From: Limnanthes douglasii subsp. nivea
Taxonomy: Eukaryota > Streptophyta > Magnoliopsida > Brassicales > Limnanthaceae
Length of the DNA: 64,000 nucleotides
Direction: 5' to 3'
Assembly: GCA_036936605.1 (NCBI GenBank)
Contig: JAUPFV010000002.1
Span: 271,568,770-271,632,769, forward strand
The notes under the pieces were generated by a model. That model was not told where the DNA came from. It worked only from the letters and a program-made list of their open reading frames with translations, and searched no databases. Below are positions 1-10,205 of this stretch, one piece after another (the first letter of the stretch is position 1; each line of letters starts with the position of its first letter). The translations under genes and the position numbers were made by a program.

Positions 1-354
1 AAATCTTAATGTTTTTTTATCAAGAATTTTAGGACTCATTCTCACTAATTTCTTCAAGGAAGAAGTACTTAAGGACCCATGATAAATGTTTAAAAGATAT
101 ATACGATCAATCAAAGAAGCCACGTGAGATAAACAAATAAGAAGATGTCTTTATATATTATGCTTATCTTATTCTTTTGCTTTCAAATTATTAATATTTT
201 AAAATATAAGTTTATAGAGAAATTTAAAATTGAATATAATTATTTTCTCTTGTCATACGTGATTTATACATAGATATTTAACTGATCAAAGTAACTTGAA
301 ATATTTTGATCACAAACTTATATTTTTGGAGTATTTAAAAGTGATTATGTTATA
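1..354. other. AT-rich flank, no gene seen
   Basis: No open frame or recognisable motif is visible in this AT-rich stretch. It ends where the C/A-rich 5' leader of LINE A begins, near 355. That boundary is a change in composition; no target-site duplication was found to fix it. Confidence 0.4.
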
Positions 355-1264
355 TGGGGTGGTGAATCAAGATTCACTCCAAGATTTGAAATCGAGTATC
401 CAAGAAAGCCCATAATCCCTCTCGATCACCCGTACTTACCTTTCCTCTTTCCTCATCTCGAGAAAAGTAATCTCTAGCCACCAGCATCACCAAAACCTAA
501 CTAAAAAAAACCTAAATCGCCAAAATCTCTTCAGATACTGAACCTCTCCAAATATCCACAAAAATCCCTACAAAAATCAACAGCAATCATCAGCAATAAT
601 CCCCAGAAAATCGTTAGAAAAGCTTGAAACCATCTTCTGATGGTTCTACAAGAATCAAATTAGAGATTTTTAGAAATCCTCAGATCTAAATCTTTCTTTG
701 ATTTAGATCTGATAATCAACTTGAAGATTGACACCCGACGTTCATCGATGGATCAGAAAGGGCTTCAAGAAGATTTCCCACCTTTGAAGGGAACCAACTC
801 ACCAAAAATGGTCATGAACCCGGCGCTCGAGAATACTGGAAGCAGAAAGTCTTTTGTTGAAATGGTAGGAGGCAGAAGAACTATGGAATTCATACACAGT
901 ATATTTATTCACGAGGAGCATGAAGACTACAAATCGGTGCAGTTTCTACAATCAGATAAGCTCTCTTTAACCAATATCTCAAAAACTACGTTAATTGTTA
1001 AGTTCTCGTTTGGGAGTCCTACCCTCAACGAGTTCAAAGAATACATTACTGCATCTAGGTTTATAGGATCATATAGCATCTTTAAATGGGATTATAGGCA
1101 TTATTTTATAGAATTTGAGCAAATAGAAGATGTTAAAACTTTCTGGAGTAAAACTGTTAGATCTATAGGTAACTTCTCTTTTAGAATTCTTAAATGGTCC
1201 CCAGAATTTAACCCCAAAAAAGAGTCACCTGTGACTCCTCTTTGGATCTCATTACCTAAACTTA

Positions 1265-1800
1265 CCAAAAGCACAAGAAACAGTTGCAGTTGTTCCAGTG
1301 GAGGAGGCTAAGTTGAGCTTGAATCTGTGGATTAACAAAGAAGTTAAGAAAGTCTTGTTTGCTGAAGTTGGGCCAGATTTTGTCGACTTTCTCTTTAATG
1401 TGTTTTCTCATCCTTTAGGACAAGTGGTCAGTCTACTTAAAAACTGTGACCATCTTGGAGTCCTAGGAAGCCAGCTCTACAAGAGCCTTGAAAGCTTCAA
1501 TGATTGTTACCTTATCCAAAAAAAAGGACTTGCTCTTGAAACCTTATGAACCAAAACTTGGTGTACTCAGTCATAAATATGTGAAAAGCTTGGTGCTATA
1601 CATGGTGACGGATGATTCGTCAGTTAAAAATATGACAATGGTGGATGCTTTTAGCGCACTTGCTCAATACAAGGGCTTTGATGTATTTGAGAAGAAAGTA
1701 GTTCAATTTGGTAAAGATGAGGCTCTGATGTTGCTTAAGTCTTCTCTTTTCACATTCTAGTAACTCCTCTGCCTCTCTCATTTTCGTTTAATCTCACCTT
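1265..1800 (+). pseudogene. DUF674 gene fragment inserted in LINE A ORF1
   Basis: The translation (about 1298-1759) matches the plant DUF674 family. The first part has KLSLNLWINKEVKKVLFAE and VGPDFVDFLF, followed by SHPLGQVVSLL, LGVLGSQLYKSLE and KDLLLKPYEPKLGVL; the second has YVKSLVLYMVTDDSSVKNM and EKKVVQFGKDEALMLLKSSL. The function of DUF674 proteins is not established. No start ATG and no intron are visible, and the C-terminal half of a normal family member is missing. The frame shifts by one at a run of nine A near 1518. The insert sits between two parts of a single LINE ORF1 domain. Short similar sequences at its edges (CCTAAACTT at about 1254-1262, CCTTAAACCTT at about 1796-1806) could be an imperfect target duplication. 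Family recognition is strong; the capture mechanism is unknown. Confidence 0.75.
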
Positions 1801-2189
1801 AAACCTTTGTCTTCTGCACTAACACACCACAATCCTGACTCTATAACCCATATTGCTAAGGCAATTGGATTGCCTTTAACAGTATGGGTTCCTAAAAATA
1901 ACATTGCAATTCATAATAACTGTAAAGCTTGGGTTTTAACTGATATTTCTAAGCCTCTTCCCCAAAGCATTTGGATATGCTTTGGAGAAGATGATGGTTT
2001 CTGGCAAAACATTTCTTACTTGAAAAAACCTTCCTATTGTAAAACATGTAAACACATTGGACACCAAGAGAATCACTGTAAAAAAGAAGAGTTTGAACAA
2101 AATTTAAATAAAAACAGAAATACTAAAGAACACTTAAAGAACCAATCCAATCTTCCTTTGAAATAAGTTTAGATTCTAAAAGTTCACAC

Positions 2190-2310
2190 AGAAACTCACA
2201 CTGAGATTAACATTGAAACTAATCCTGAAACTATTCATGAAACCATTAAAACTAATCCTGAAACTAATCATGAAACCATTGATAATGGAACTAATCCTGG
2301 AATTAACAAA
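2190..2310 (+). repeat. Degenerate short tandem repeat in ORF1 tail
   Basis: Imperfect units built on ACTAATCCTGAAACTA and CATGAAACCATT repeat several times. In the ORF1 frame they encode a Thr/Asn/Glu/His-rich tail with motifs such as TNPET and HETI. The reading frame is kept across the repeats, which fits a former low-complexity linker of ORF1. Confidence 0.6.
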
Positions 2311-2767
2311 CAAAATCAAACAATTGAAATGGATAAGAACTTAATTGCAGATATAACACCTGAAAATGTTATTGTATCCAATTACTTAAACAATCCACAT
2401 GCTATAGAAGTAGACACTCAACAATTAAATATAACAGAAATAGACAACACAAATAAATCACCTCAAACATACAACACACCTGAGCACTTGAAATCACCAA
2501 TAATGACATATCTAATGCAATTGAGACCATCAAATTAAACAACTCATTTAATGTATTATCTGATGAATAATTAGAGGATATTGCAGAAGAAACTGAACAA
2601 ATAATACCTTCAGTTAGATCAAGTTTAAGTGAACCTAACTCACCAAAACAAAGGAAAAATAAAAAAAACTCTTTTAATACTAATGTAAGAAGATCAATAA
2701 GAAGTAAAATATTAGCAAAAACAAGGAACTCTAAAGGATCAGTAGGATCCTCAAATCAATGCTTGAA

Positions 2768-3793
2768 ATGACTATATCTTTACTTAACTGGAACACAAGA
2801 GGAATATGTAATCAAAAAACTTTAAGAAGAACTAAAAATTTGATTAAGAAGTTTGCAGTTGATATCATAGCTCTTCAAGAACCTATGATATCAGCTGATA
2901 AAATTAAAACAACTTGTTCAAAACTAGGATTTGAATCTCAACATACAAACATTAATAACAAAATATGGCTGATGTGGAAGAATGATTTTGAAATTAGTAT
3001 TTTAGATAACTCTGAACAACCTTTAAACACTATGGTAGTTTATCCTTCTACTAGGATAGTAGTTCTGATTACCATAGTGTATGCAAAATGTAATAGATCC
3101 CATAGAATTATTCTATGGGACCAATTAAGAAATATATCTGTAACTAATCTACCCTGGCTTGTTGTTGGAGATTTTAACACAATCTTCAATACAAGTGAAC
3201 AATTGGCATGCTCTACACTTTTCTCAAAAGGTATGGATGAATTTAATCATATGACCTTAGACTGTAAGTTAGAAGACCCTGAATATATTGGAACAAATTT
3301 TACATGGACAAACAAGCATAAATGGAAAAGATTAGATAGAACACTGCATAATGATAAATGGAGAGAAAGCTTTAATATAACAAGGGTGAATCACTTGGCC
3401 AGAACTTGTTATGACCGCTTTAATATAACAAGGGTGAATCACTTGGCCAGAACTTGTTATGACCATTCATCCTTGTTAATATCAATATCAATTAACTCTA
3501 CATACCAAAAACCCTCATTCAGATATCAAAATATGTGGTTAAAACATGAAGATTTTCTTAAAACTGTAAAAGATAATTGGTCTAAACAGATGTATGATTC
3601 TCCAAACATATTCATTTTATGGTCCAAATTAAAAAGACTTAAGAAACATTTAAAATCTTGGAACAGGGAAACATATGGAAACATTTTTAACTGTTTAAAC
3701 AAAGTGGAAGAAGAAATCAAAACTGCTGAATCAAATTTAGAAGAAAATGACTGTTCTGAAAATCAATCTAAACTAGCTAATCTAAATATCACA
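2768..3793 (+). pseudogene. LINE A ORF2, N-terminal APE-type endonuclease part
   Basis: This is the apurinic-like endonuclease of an L1-type ORF2, which nicks target DNA for reverse transcription. The likely start is the ATG at 2768 (MTISLLNWNTRG); it overlaps the ORF1 stop as ATGA and matches LINE C, although another in-frame ATG lies at 2759. Visible motifs are LNWNTRG, ALQEP, VVGDFNTI, FTWTNKHKWKRLDR and a final YDHSSLL with the catalytic His region. A 16-residue in-frame tandem duplication lies just before that His. The frame remains open to the Tat insertion at 3794, and ORF2 resumes at 14252. It is inactive because it is split. Confidence 0.85.
3369..3464 (+). repeat. 48-bp tandem duplication in the endonuclease domain
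   Basis: Two adjacent 48-bp copies (3369-3416 and 3417-3464) differ only at their edges. The duplication is in frame and repeats 16 residues (FNITRVNHLARTCYD plus one). The first copy ends YDR and the second ends YDH, which is the expected endonuclease motif. Confidence 0.9.
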
Positions 3794-4120
3794 TGATAAG
3801 GGAATAATTCGCCAGAATTAATAACAAGGAGTTAATTATGAATAGAAGGAAGTTAATAAGACTGTAATAGCATTTATCACTTATTAGAGGATAATTTGTA
3901 AGTAAAGTATTTGATGAAGGACCAAAAGAGAAATAAAACAAGCCCACCAAGGACATTAATTGGTCAACCCTTCACTACTATAAAAGGAGACCCATTATTC
4001 TTGGTAGGTGGGACATTCTACAATATAATATTTTCTTTCTACTTTCTCTCTCTACACTCTCACTTTAGTCACATCAGGTCCAAGATCCAATATTCTTCCT
4101 AGTCATTTATTCTCTCATCA
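3794..4120 (+). repeat. 5' LTR of Tat element 1
   Basis: This LTR starts TGATAAGGG and ends CTCATCA. It is 327 bp and aligns over its whole length with 13931-14246. It carries 11 bp (about 3844-3854) missing from the 3' copy, and two substitutions near 3959-3965. Confidence 0.95.
3979..3985 (+). promoter_or_regulatory. TATA box in 5' LTR
   Basis: TATAAAA within CTACTATAAAAGG is the likely core promoter for the genomic RNA. The same motif sits at 14105-14111 in the 3' LTR. Confidence 0.7.
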
Positions 4121-4121
4121 T

Positions 4122-4139
4122 TGGCACCGTCTGTGGGAA
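4122..4139 (+). other. Primer binding site of Tat element 1
   Basis: TGGCACCGTCTGTGGGAA begins one base after the LTR end. It resembles the TGGCGCCGTCTGTGGGAA sequence common in Tat elements. Its first bases fit the 3' end of a plant tRNA (Asp-like) with one mismatch, but the exact primer tRNA is not certain. Confidence 0.7.
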
Positions 4140-4311
4140 TCCGTGATACCAAAAAGAAATCTTTTTCTTTGAAAATCGTGATCTGGTCTTAAAGAATGAA
4201 TGACGAAGTTGTCGGAGAGAGGTAGCCCGAGCCGTTTCACTATCTGAAGGCGAAGGAGCCCCGGGTCGGGAGTATTACGCCCAGGGTTGGGACAAGCGCT
4301 CGACTCTTATC

Positions 4312-6273
4312 ATGACCAGGAGACAGCTCTTGGAAGACATCGCCAGATTAAACACTGAGAGAGAGCGGGCGTTAGATGAGAAGAGGGTTCGGGAAGGAAA
4401 AGGTAAAGAACCATTCGCAGATAACCGCGGCGGAGGCAACCCGACTGCGGGACATCGCATCGAGGCCCGACCTGTTAGATATTACCGAGAGCCTTGCCCA
4501 GAGGATGGGCAGAACGCCAGAGAGGAGCGGTACCCTGAGGATAACCGCGGCGTCTCCGCCGATTACACTTCGGATGATTCGTCGGGAAGGGAGTACCGAC
4601 GTCGGGAAAGGTTAAACAAACGCGCACAGAAAAACCGTTCCCGACGCGACAGGGCACCCCGGTCAGACTCTCCTAAGTACAAGAAAGGCAGCACCGAGAA
4701 AAGAGCACCGACGTCGTTTGAAAAAGAAGAAATGCAAGCAGGCAGCAGGGAAGAGCGGATAACACTGCCTCAGGTCCAGTGGCAACCTTCGAACAGCCAG
4801 AACTAGGGGTACCAAACTAGCAGCCAATTTATCAACCCCGGGGATGAAGGTCTCTATGAGATTCAGACAGAAGGACTCGGAGGCGGAGATATTATCGGGG
4901 CATCTCCCGAAAAGGTTTGATATTTCCAAGTTGGAAAGTATGACGGAAAAAGGGACCCGAATAACCACTTGGAGGCTTTCAAGAACTTTATGTTGAGTTT
5001 CGACAATAACGATAAACTTCTGTGTCGGGCGTTCTCGATGACCTTCCGGGATCGGGCGTCCAAGTGGTACAACCGGTTACCACAAGGTTGTATCAAAAAC
5101 TTCGCGATGTTCTGGACAATGTTTCGACAACACTTCGTCGGAAGCAAGAGTTTCCGAGCCAATGGAGACACCATCATGAATTGTAAGGAGAGATTGGGAG
5201 AGAGCCTCAGGGAATATACCAGGCGTTTTATTGACGCTAAGACCGACCTGGACCATTGCGAGGAAAATGTGGCGCTAACCGCGTATCGCTTGGGTTTGCT
5301 CCCCGGACCGATGAAGCAAGCGGTAACTAAAAAGAAAGCCTTTACTTTTTCCGCCCTTCTAGCTCAAATAGAAAAACAGATACTGATCAAAGAAACTGAG
5401 GCGTCCAAGCTGGCAGCGCAAATTCAGCAGAGCGCGCAAGCGTCGGTCGTGATAAGACAAGGAGCTCAGTTCAGCTACGCTCAGCAAGCCCATCCGGTCG
5501 GCACGGTACCTCCGACCCAATCCTTGGTAGCCAAGCCTTTGGTCCCCCCGAGCCAAAAATCAAAGCAGACGAATCAAGTGGTTGCGCAACCCATGTCTAA
5601 TAAATGGATCTGACCCGCTTACTTCGCTGACTTGACGGAATGCGTATCTTCGATCTACGAAAAGACTAAGAGGAGCGGGATGTATCGGAGGCCTTTCCAT
5701 ATACCAACGCCTCGAGAGCAGCGGAACAACCGGTACTGTCGCTACCATGAAGACGTAGGGCACGATACTAAGGATTGCATTGCCCTCAAAAAGGAAGTAC
5801 AGATGTTGATAGAGCACGGGAACCTCCTAGAATACGTGAAAATGAAAGCTCAGCAGAATACCACTCCGAGAGAGACGGTCACGATACCAAAGTCCGAAAC
5901 TACCATGATTATTTCCAAAGTCACCGACCCATTTGACGTTTCAACCGAATATCTCGACCCAGAAGCGAATCACAACATCATCGGGATCATTGAAGAAGGA
6001 GCTGCGAGAAGTATTGAGAATGTGAGAAACCTTTGTAAAATTTGCGAATCATTGATTATTTTTTATGGAGATTCTATGACAGGTACAACGCATTCATCAA
6101 GGAAACGACATATCGTGAATCTAGCTACACAGTTGGAAGCCCAGACCTATCCTCACTCAAAAGGAATCCCTTCACCGATCCTATATTTTGACGACGACGA
6201 CATGAGGGATATAGCCGGCCCTCATGAAGACGCCATCGTTATCGGGGCGGCCATTGCGGGGGAAGAGGTCTGA
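4312..6273 (+). pseudogene. gag: gag of Tat element 1, broken
   Basis: Gag forms the virus-like particle. The ATG at 4312 (MTRRQLLED) is a plausible start; an earlier ATG at 4197 soon meets a stop. An acidic/basic, charge-rich N-terminal part is followed by the capsid domain at about 4940-5400 (KWYNRLPQGCIKNF, FRQHFVGSK, REYTRRFIDAKTDL). A knuckle CRYHEDVGHDTKDC of the form CX2HX4HX4C lies at about 5737-5780. Stops occur at 4804-4806 and 5611-5613, and frame changes lie between 4804 and 4940. The last stop, TGA at 6271-6273, falls directly before the protease. The capsid and knuckle match the same regions of Tat element 2. Confidence 0.85.
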
Positions 6274-6840
6274 CGTATTCTGGTTGATACCGGTAGCTCG
6301 GCCAATATAATGTTCGCATCCACCTTCACAAAGTTCCGGACACCTCCGGTCATTATGCGATCAGACCGAACCATCGTGGGGTTTACGGGTTCGGCAACAG
6401 ACGTAATAGGGGAGTTCGAGGGTATCGTTCAGCTAGGCCACGGACCGTTCAAGAAAAATGTCATAGTCTGATTCGTGGTGGTAGACGGCCCTGACTTCTC
6501 ACAATGCTATTTTTGGCAGATCATGGTTATCACGAATGCATGCAGTATCCTCTACAGTTCATCAATGTTTGAAATACATGGTCGGAAACAACGTGGGCAT
6601 AGTCCGGAGCAGCCAAAAAGCGGTGCGGAAGTGTTACCGAGCGGCTTTGGCACCAAAAAAGGATCAAGAAATGGCACAAGCGCGGGACTAGCAATTAAAG
6701 GGGCTTCCCTCGAGGTCGTTACCCGTTGATGATCCTAGGGAAGCTCCCGGTTTCTTAACCACCGATGAAGAATGTGAAAAGCACACATTTACCGAGGGGA
6801 AGGTCCTGCAGATCGGAATCCGGCTCTCGTCAACTTTCAG
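6274..6840 (+). pseudogene. pol: Aspartic protease region of Tat element 1
   Basis: The retropepsin motif LVDTGSSAN lies at about 6280-6306, with the catalytic Asp at 6286-6288, followed by IVGFTGSATDVIGEF. The frame stops at TGA 6469-6471, where element 2 continues with an aliphatic strand (RILFIVVD). Downstream sequence to about 6730 is in other frames. The protease would cleave the polyprotein, but this copy cannot be made intact. Confidence 0.8.
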
Positions 6841-6847
6841 GGAACAA

Positions 6848-7857
6848 TTGTTGTCTTTACTACATGAGAATTTAGATTTGTTTGCATGGTATTCGAAGGA
6901 CGTGACAGGAGTTCCAGAGAACTACGTGGTTCACAAGTTAACTATCAACAAGAACGTTAGACCCATTTCGCAAAAGCGTCGGGCCTTTTCCCCAGAGAAG
7001 GCTGAAATCATTCTGCGAGAAGTCGAAAGGATGATCAGCGTCAGACACATTAAGGAGTCGAGTTACCCGCTTTGGACATCTAACCCGGTCTTGGTAAAAA
7101 AGAAAAACGGGGAGTGGAGGATGTGTGTGGACTTTACCGACCTCAATCGGGCATGCCCGAAGGATCCCTTCCCTATGCCGAGGATCGACCAATTGGTGGA
7201 TTCAACGTCGGGAAACAAACTGCTGTCATTCATGGACGTGTACGCAGGCTACAACCAGATCAAGTTGCACCCAGCAAACCAGGAAAGCACGACGTTTATA
7301 ACATGCCGAGGCTTATATTGCTACAGAGTCATGCCATTCGGTCTAAAAAATGCTGGAGCGAGTTATCAGAGGTTGGTTAACAAAACCTTCAGATAGGGCG
7401 GAATATGGAAGTCTACGTCAATGACATGTTAGTAAAGAGCGGCACGGACGAGGAGTATCTCGCAAATTTGAAGGAAACTTTCGACAACCTCAGAGGAATA
7501 AATCTCAAACTCAATCCGGAAAAATGTTCCTTTGGGGTAAGGTCGGGAAAGTTCATGGGTTTCTTTGTAAGCGAAAAAGGAATTGAGGCCGACCCGACTC
7601 AACTCCAAGCTCTTACCGACATGACTCCGCCTAACAGTATCAAAGAAGTCCAGATATTAACCGGGCGTCTAGCGGCTTTAAATCGGTTTATCTCTCGTTC
7701 ATCTGACAAGTGTGCTCCATTTTTTCAGGTCCTGAGAAATGCCAAGAATTTTGTTTGGATAGCGGATTGTAATGCAGCCTTTTTGGGAATCAAGACTTAT
7801 CTATCATCTCCAAACCTTCTCGCAAAGCCTCTGATAGGCGAGACTCTTTCCTTTACA
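6848..7857 (+). pseudogene. pol: Reverse transcriptase of Tat element 1 with YVND active site
   Basis: RT motifs run in order: KKKNGEWRMCVDFTDLNRAC, PFPMPRIDQLVD, KLLSFMDVYAGYNQI and VMPFGLKNAGASYQRLV. After a small deletion near 7390-7397, which causes a stop and frame change, the catalytic loop reads VYVNDML (7411-7431). Family members and element 2 have Y[VI]DD; here the first Asp codon is AAT (7420-7422), Asn. Connection sequence (LKLNPEKCSFGVRSGKF, LTGRLAALNRFISRSSDK) follows up to a stop at 7858. RT copies element RNA into DNA; this copy has lost a catalytic residue as well as its frame. Confidence 0.9.
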
Positions 7858-7860
7858 TAG

Positions 7861-8263
7861 CAGTTTCAGATTCCGCGGTGAGTGCGGCATTGATCAGCGA
7901 GTCGGGAGCGGCCCATAAAGCGGTATATTTCGTGAGCAAAATTTTATTGGATGCAGAAACACGGTATCTAAGGCTGGAGAAAATGGCCTTGGCATTAGTA
8001 ACCGCGGCGCGAAAAATACGACCATATTTTCAAGCGCACCCTATTGTCGTCCGTACCTCGTTTCCACTCAAATACGTTCTTCAGCGCCCGGACATGTCAG
8101 GGAGAATGTCTAAATGGTCGATCGAGTTGGGAGATTTCGATATCAATTTTGAGCCACGGACAACCATTAAAGGCCAGGTTCTGGCTGATTTCATAGTAGA
8201 ATTTCATTCCGACCGCCCAGACCAAGACGCATACTCGGGAGTAGCCGAACCAAATGAATGAAC
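7861..8263 (+). pseudogene. pol: First RNase H domain of Tat element 1
   Basis: The sequence continues RT in another frame with SAALISESG, KAVYFVSKILLDAETRY, LEKMALALVTAARKIRPYF and WSIELGDFDINFEPR. This is the standard Ty3 RNase H and connection block that removes RNA from the hybrid. It ends at a TGA (8259-8261) just before the second RNase H. Confidence 0.85.
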
Positions 8264-8604
8264 CGTCCGCACCGACGGGGCATCAAACGTAAATGGCTGC
8301 GGAGCGGGCGTATAGATAGTCACCCCAACGGGCATACGTATCCCACTTCTAACAACAAAGCCGAGTATGAGGCCGCCCTTGCCGGTATGCGACTAGCACA
8401 GGTACGTGGAGCTAGGCATGTACGTCTCGTTAGTGATTCTCAACTTTTAATAAATCAAGCCTCGGGAGCCTCAGAGGCCAGAAAAGAATATCTGGTTCAG
8501 TACTTAGCCGCATTAAGGGTGTTAGCTGCGTCATTCGTTAAGGTAACATAGGAACATGTCCCAAGAGCCGAGAATGTGGTACCCGACTCTCTAGCGTCGG
8601 CCTC
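8264..8604 (+). pseudogene. pol: Second (archaeal-type) RNase H of Tat element 1
   Basis: VRTDGASNVNGCGAGV followed, after a frame change, by NNKAEYEAALAGMRLAQ and LVSDSQLLINQASG is the extra RNase H typical of Tat elements. The catalytic Asp-, Glu- and Asp-containing motifs (TDGAS, AEYEA, SDSQL) are all visible. Stops occur near 8312 and 8549. Family knowledge: the domain is absent from most other Ty3 lineages and is thought to have been acquired. Confidence 0.8.
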
Positions 8605-8642
8605 TTGCTCAAACAACTACCCCTTGCTTAAACAACTACCCC
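8605..8642 (+). repeat. 19-bp tandem duplication in pol
   Basis: TTGCTCAAACAACTACCCC is followed immediately by TTGCTTAAACAACTACCCC. The unit of 19 bp is not a multiple of three, so the duplication shifts the reading frame. Confidence 0.85.
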
Positions 8643-8859
8643 TGGATAACCGAACAAGAAAACCCGTCAATCATAAAGAGGAAAGAGCTGGATAACCGGC
8701 CCGAAATCGCTTGTCAGGTTTTCTTCAACAACTATGTCGGATTGGCAACGGGACATTATTTCTTTCCCAGCCGAAGGTTTATTGCCGAACGATGGCGCGT
8801 CAGCCCGAAAGGTGCGCAACAAAGCCTGAGGCTACGTTTTATTGGGCGACGTATTATAC

Positions 8860-9975
8860 AAAAAATAGTTTAGCCGGCCCTTATTGAGGTGTTTAGGGGT
8901 AAATGAGTCACAGATCATTGTGTCCGAGTTGCACGACGGGGAGGACGCGACCCACTGTGGTTACAAGGCCTTGATAAGAAGAATTTTTCTCGCCGAATTT
9001 TATTGGCCAACGATAACGACAGATGCTCAGCAGATAGTAAAACCTGCGACCCTTGTCAAAGATTTGCGAACGCAATAAACGTACCCGCGACCCCTTTAGA
9101 ATCCATATCTGAAGGATTACCCTTTGACCGATGGGGGATCGATCTTGTCGGGCCGTTACCAATGGCATCTGGTGGGAGACAAACGATCGTGGTGGCCGTA
9201 GACTACTTTTCCAAGTGGGTGGAAGTCGAACCTTTATCCGCCACCAAGACTAAAGACATCATCAGATTTATCTGGTCTAATATTTGTTGTCGGTTCGGGG
9301 TACCCCAGAACCTCACCATGGACAACGGACCCCAATTCGATATCAAAGAGATGAAATCTTTTTGCACAACTCACAGAATAGGCAGTGTTTTTCCGCCCCA
9401 TTCCACCCTCAAGCGAACGGGCAAGTCGAAGTCACCAACAGGACAATTTTGTACGGTCTCAAAAAGAACCTCGAAGGAAAAGCTGGTAAATGACCAGAAT
9501 ATTTGCAGGAAGTATTGTGGGCTTACCAAACTACGCCTCGAATGCGACTAAAGAATCGCCTTATACTCTGGTCTTTGGCATGGACGCGGTCACTCCAGCA
9601 GAATCTATCTTTCCCTCATTCAGGATCGGTACTTATGACGAAGACGCCAATGGAGGTAACAAATGGTTAGCCCTCGACCTCATTGAGGAAAAATGGAACC
9701 GTGCCCAGCTAAATTCTCTACATAACCAGACCTTAATTAGGAGTCGGTATGCGACTAAAGTACGACGGCGGGAATTCAAAGTCGGTGATAACGTCCTGAG
9801 ACGAGTTTTTCTGCATACCAAAGACAAAAGCCTCGATAAGCTCGCCCCAAACTGGGAAGGGCCATACGAAGTGATAGAGAAGGTCAAGAGCGGAACTTAT
9901 CGGTTACAAGATAAGCTCGGGCGTTCATTAAGGCTACCATGGAACATCGAGCATCTGAAACTGTATTTGGAGTAA
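8860..9975 (+). pseudogene. pol: Integrase of Tat element 1
   Basis: The N-terminal HHCC zinc site is recognisable as SELHDGEDATHCGYKAL (His, His) and CDPCQRFA (Cys, Cys), now in two frames. The core follows: WGIDLVGPLP with the first Asp, AVDYFSKWVEVEPL, ICCRFGVPQNLTMDNGPQFD with the second Asp. A segment in yet another frame carries FHPQANGQVEVTN with the catalytic Glu (about 9398-9442). The C-terminal part (9490-9975) ends WNIEHLKLYLE. No chromodomain is visible, as expected for Tat. At least three frame changes are present. Confidence 0.85.
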
Positions 9976-10205
9976 TTTCATATTTTGTAAACTCAGACTT
10001 ATTCGTGTAAATATTTTTTGGGTCGGGGATGCATTCTTTCCTACCTCGGTGGCGCGAGAAGGTTTTAATGAGGCATCGATAACACCCGACCCCTTTAATC
10101 GATTTTTTTTGTGTTGCCTTTCCATCTTTAAAGTGTTACTGACGACTCTGTCAGCTGACGAGCTGATCGACGAGTCTTTTTTAACAATCTTGACTACTTT
10201 ACAGA

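Larger units (their letters stand above)
748..2771 (+). pseudogene. LINE A ORF1 (DUF4283 and zinc-knuckle RNA-binding protein), disrupted
   Basis: ORF1 proteins of plant L1 elements bind the element RNA. The ATG at 748 (MDQKG) is the first good start after the leader. The DUF4283 domain lies at about 960-1260 and ends in WISLPKL. The frame is then broken by an inserted DUF674 fragment and resumes at 1807 with a segment containing HIAKAIGLPLTVW. The zinc knuckle CKTCKHIGHQENHC (CX2CX4HX4C) sits at about 2038-2079. The same frame continues past stops at 2164 and 2170 into a Thr/Asn/Glu-rich repeat tail, to 2538. A basic C-terminal tail continues in another frame (about 2570-2771) and ends in a TGA that overlaps the ORF2 start. 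It is a pseudogene. Confidence 0.8.

Noticed and set aside
1265..1800. Helitron as the carrier of the DUF674 fragment
   Set aside because: CTAG at the end of the DUF674 frame resembles a Helitron 3' end, but no GC-rich hairpin lies just upstream and no 5' TC end is visible. The insert edges fit the flanking CCTAAACTT-like words better.
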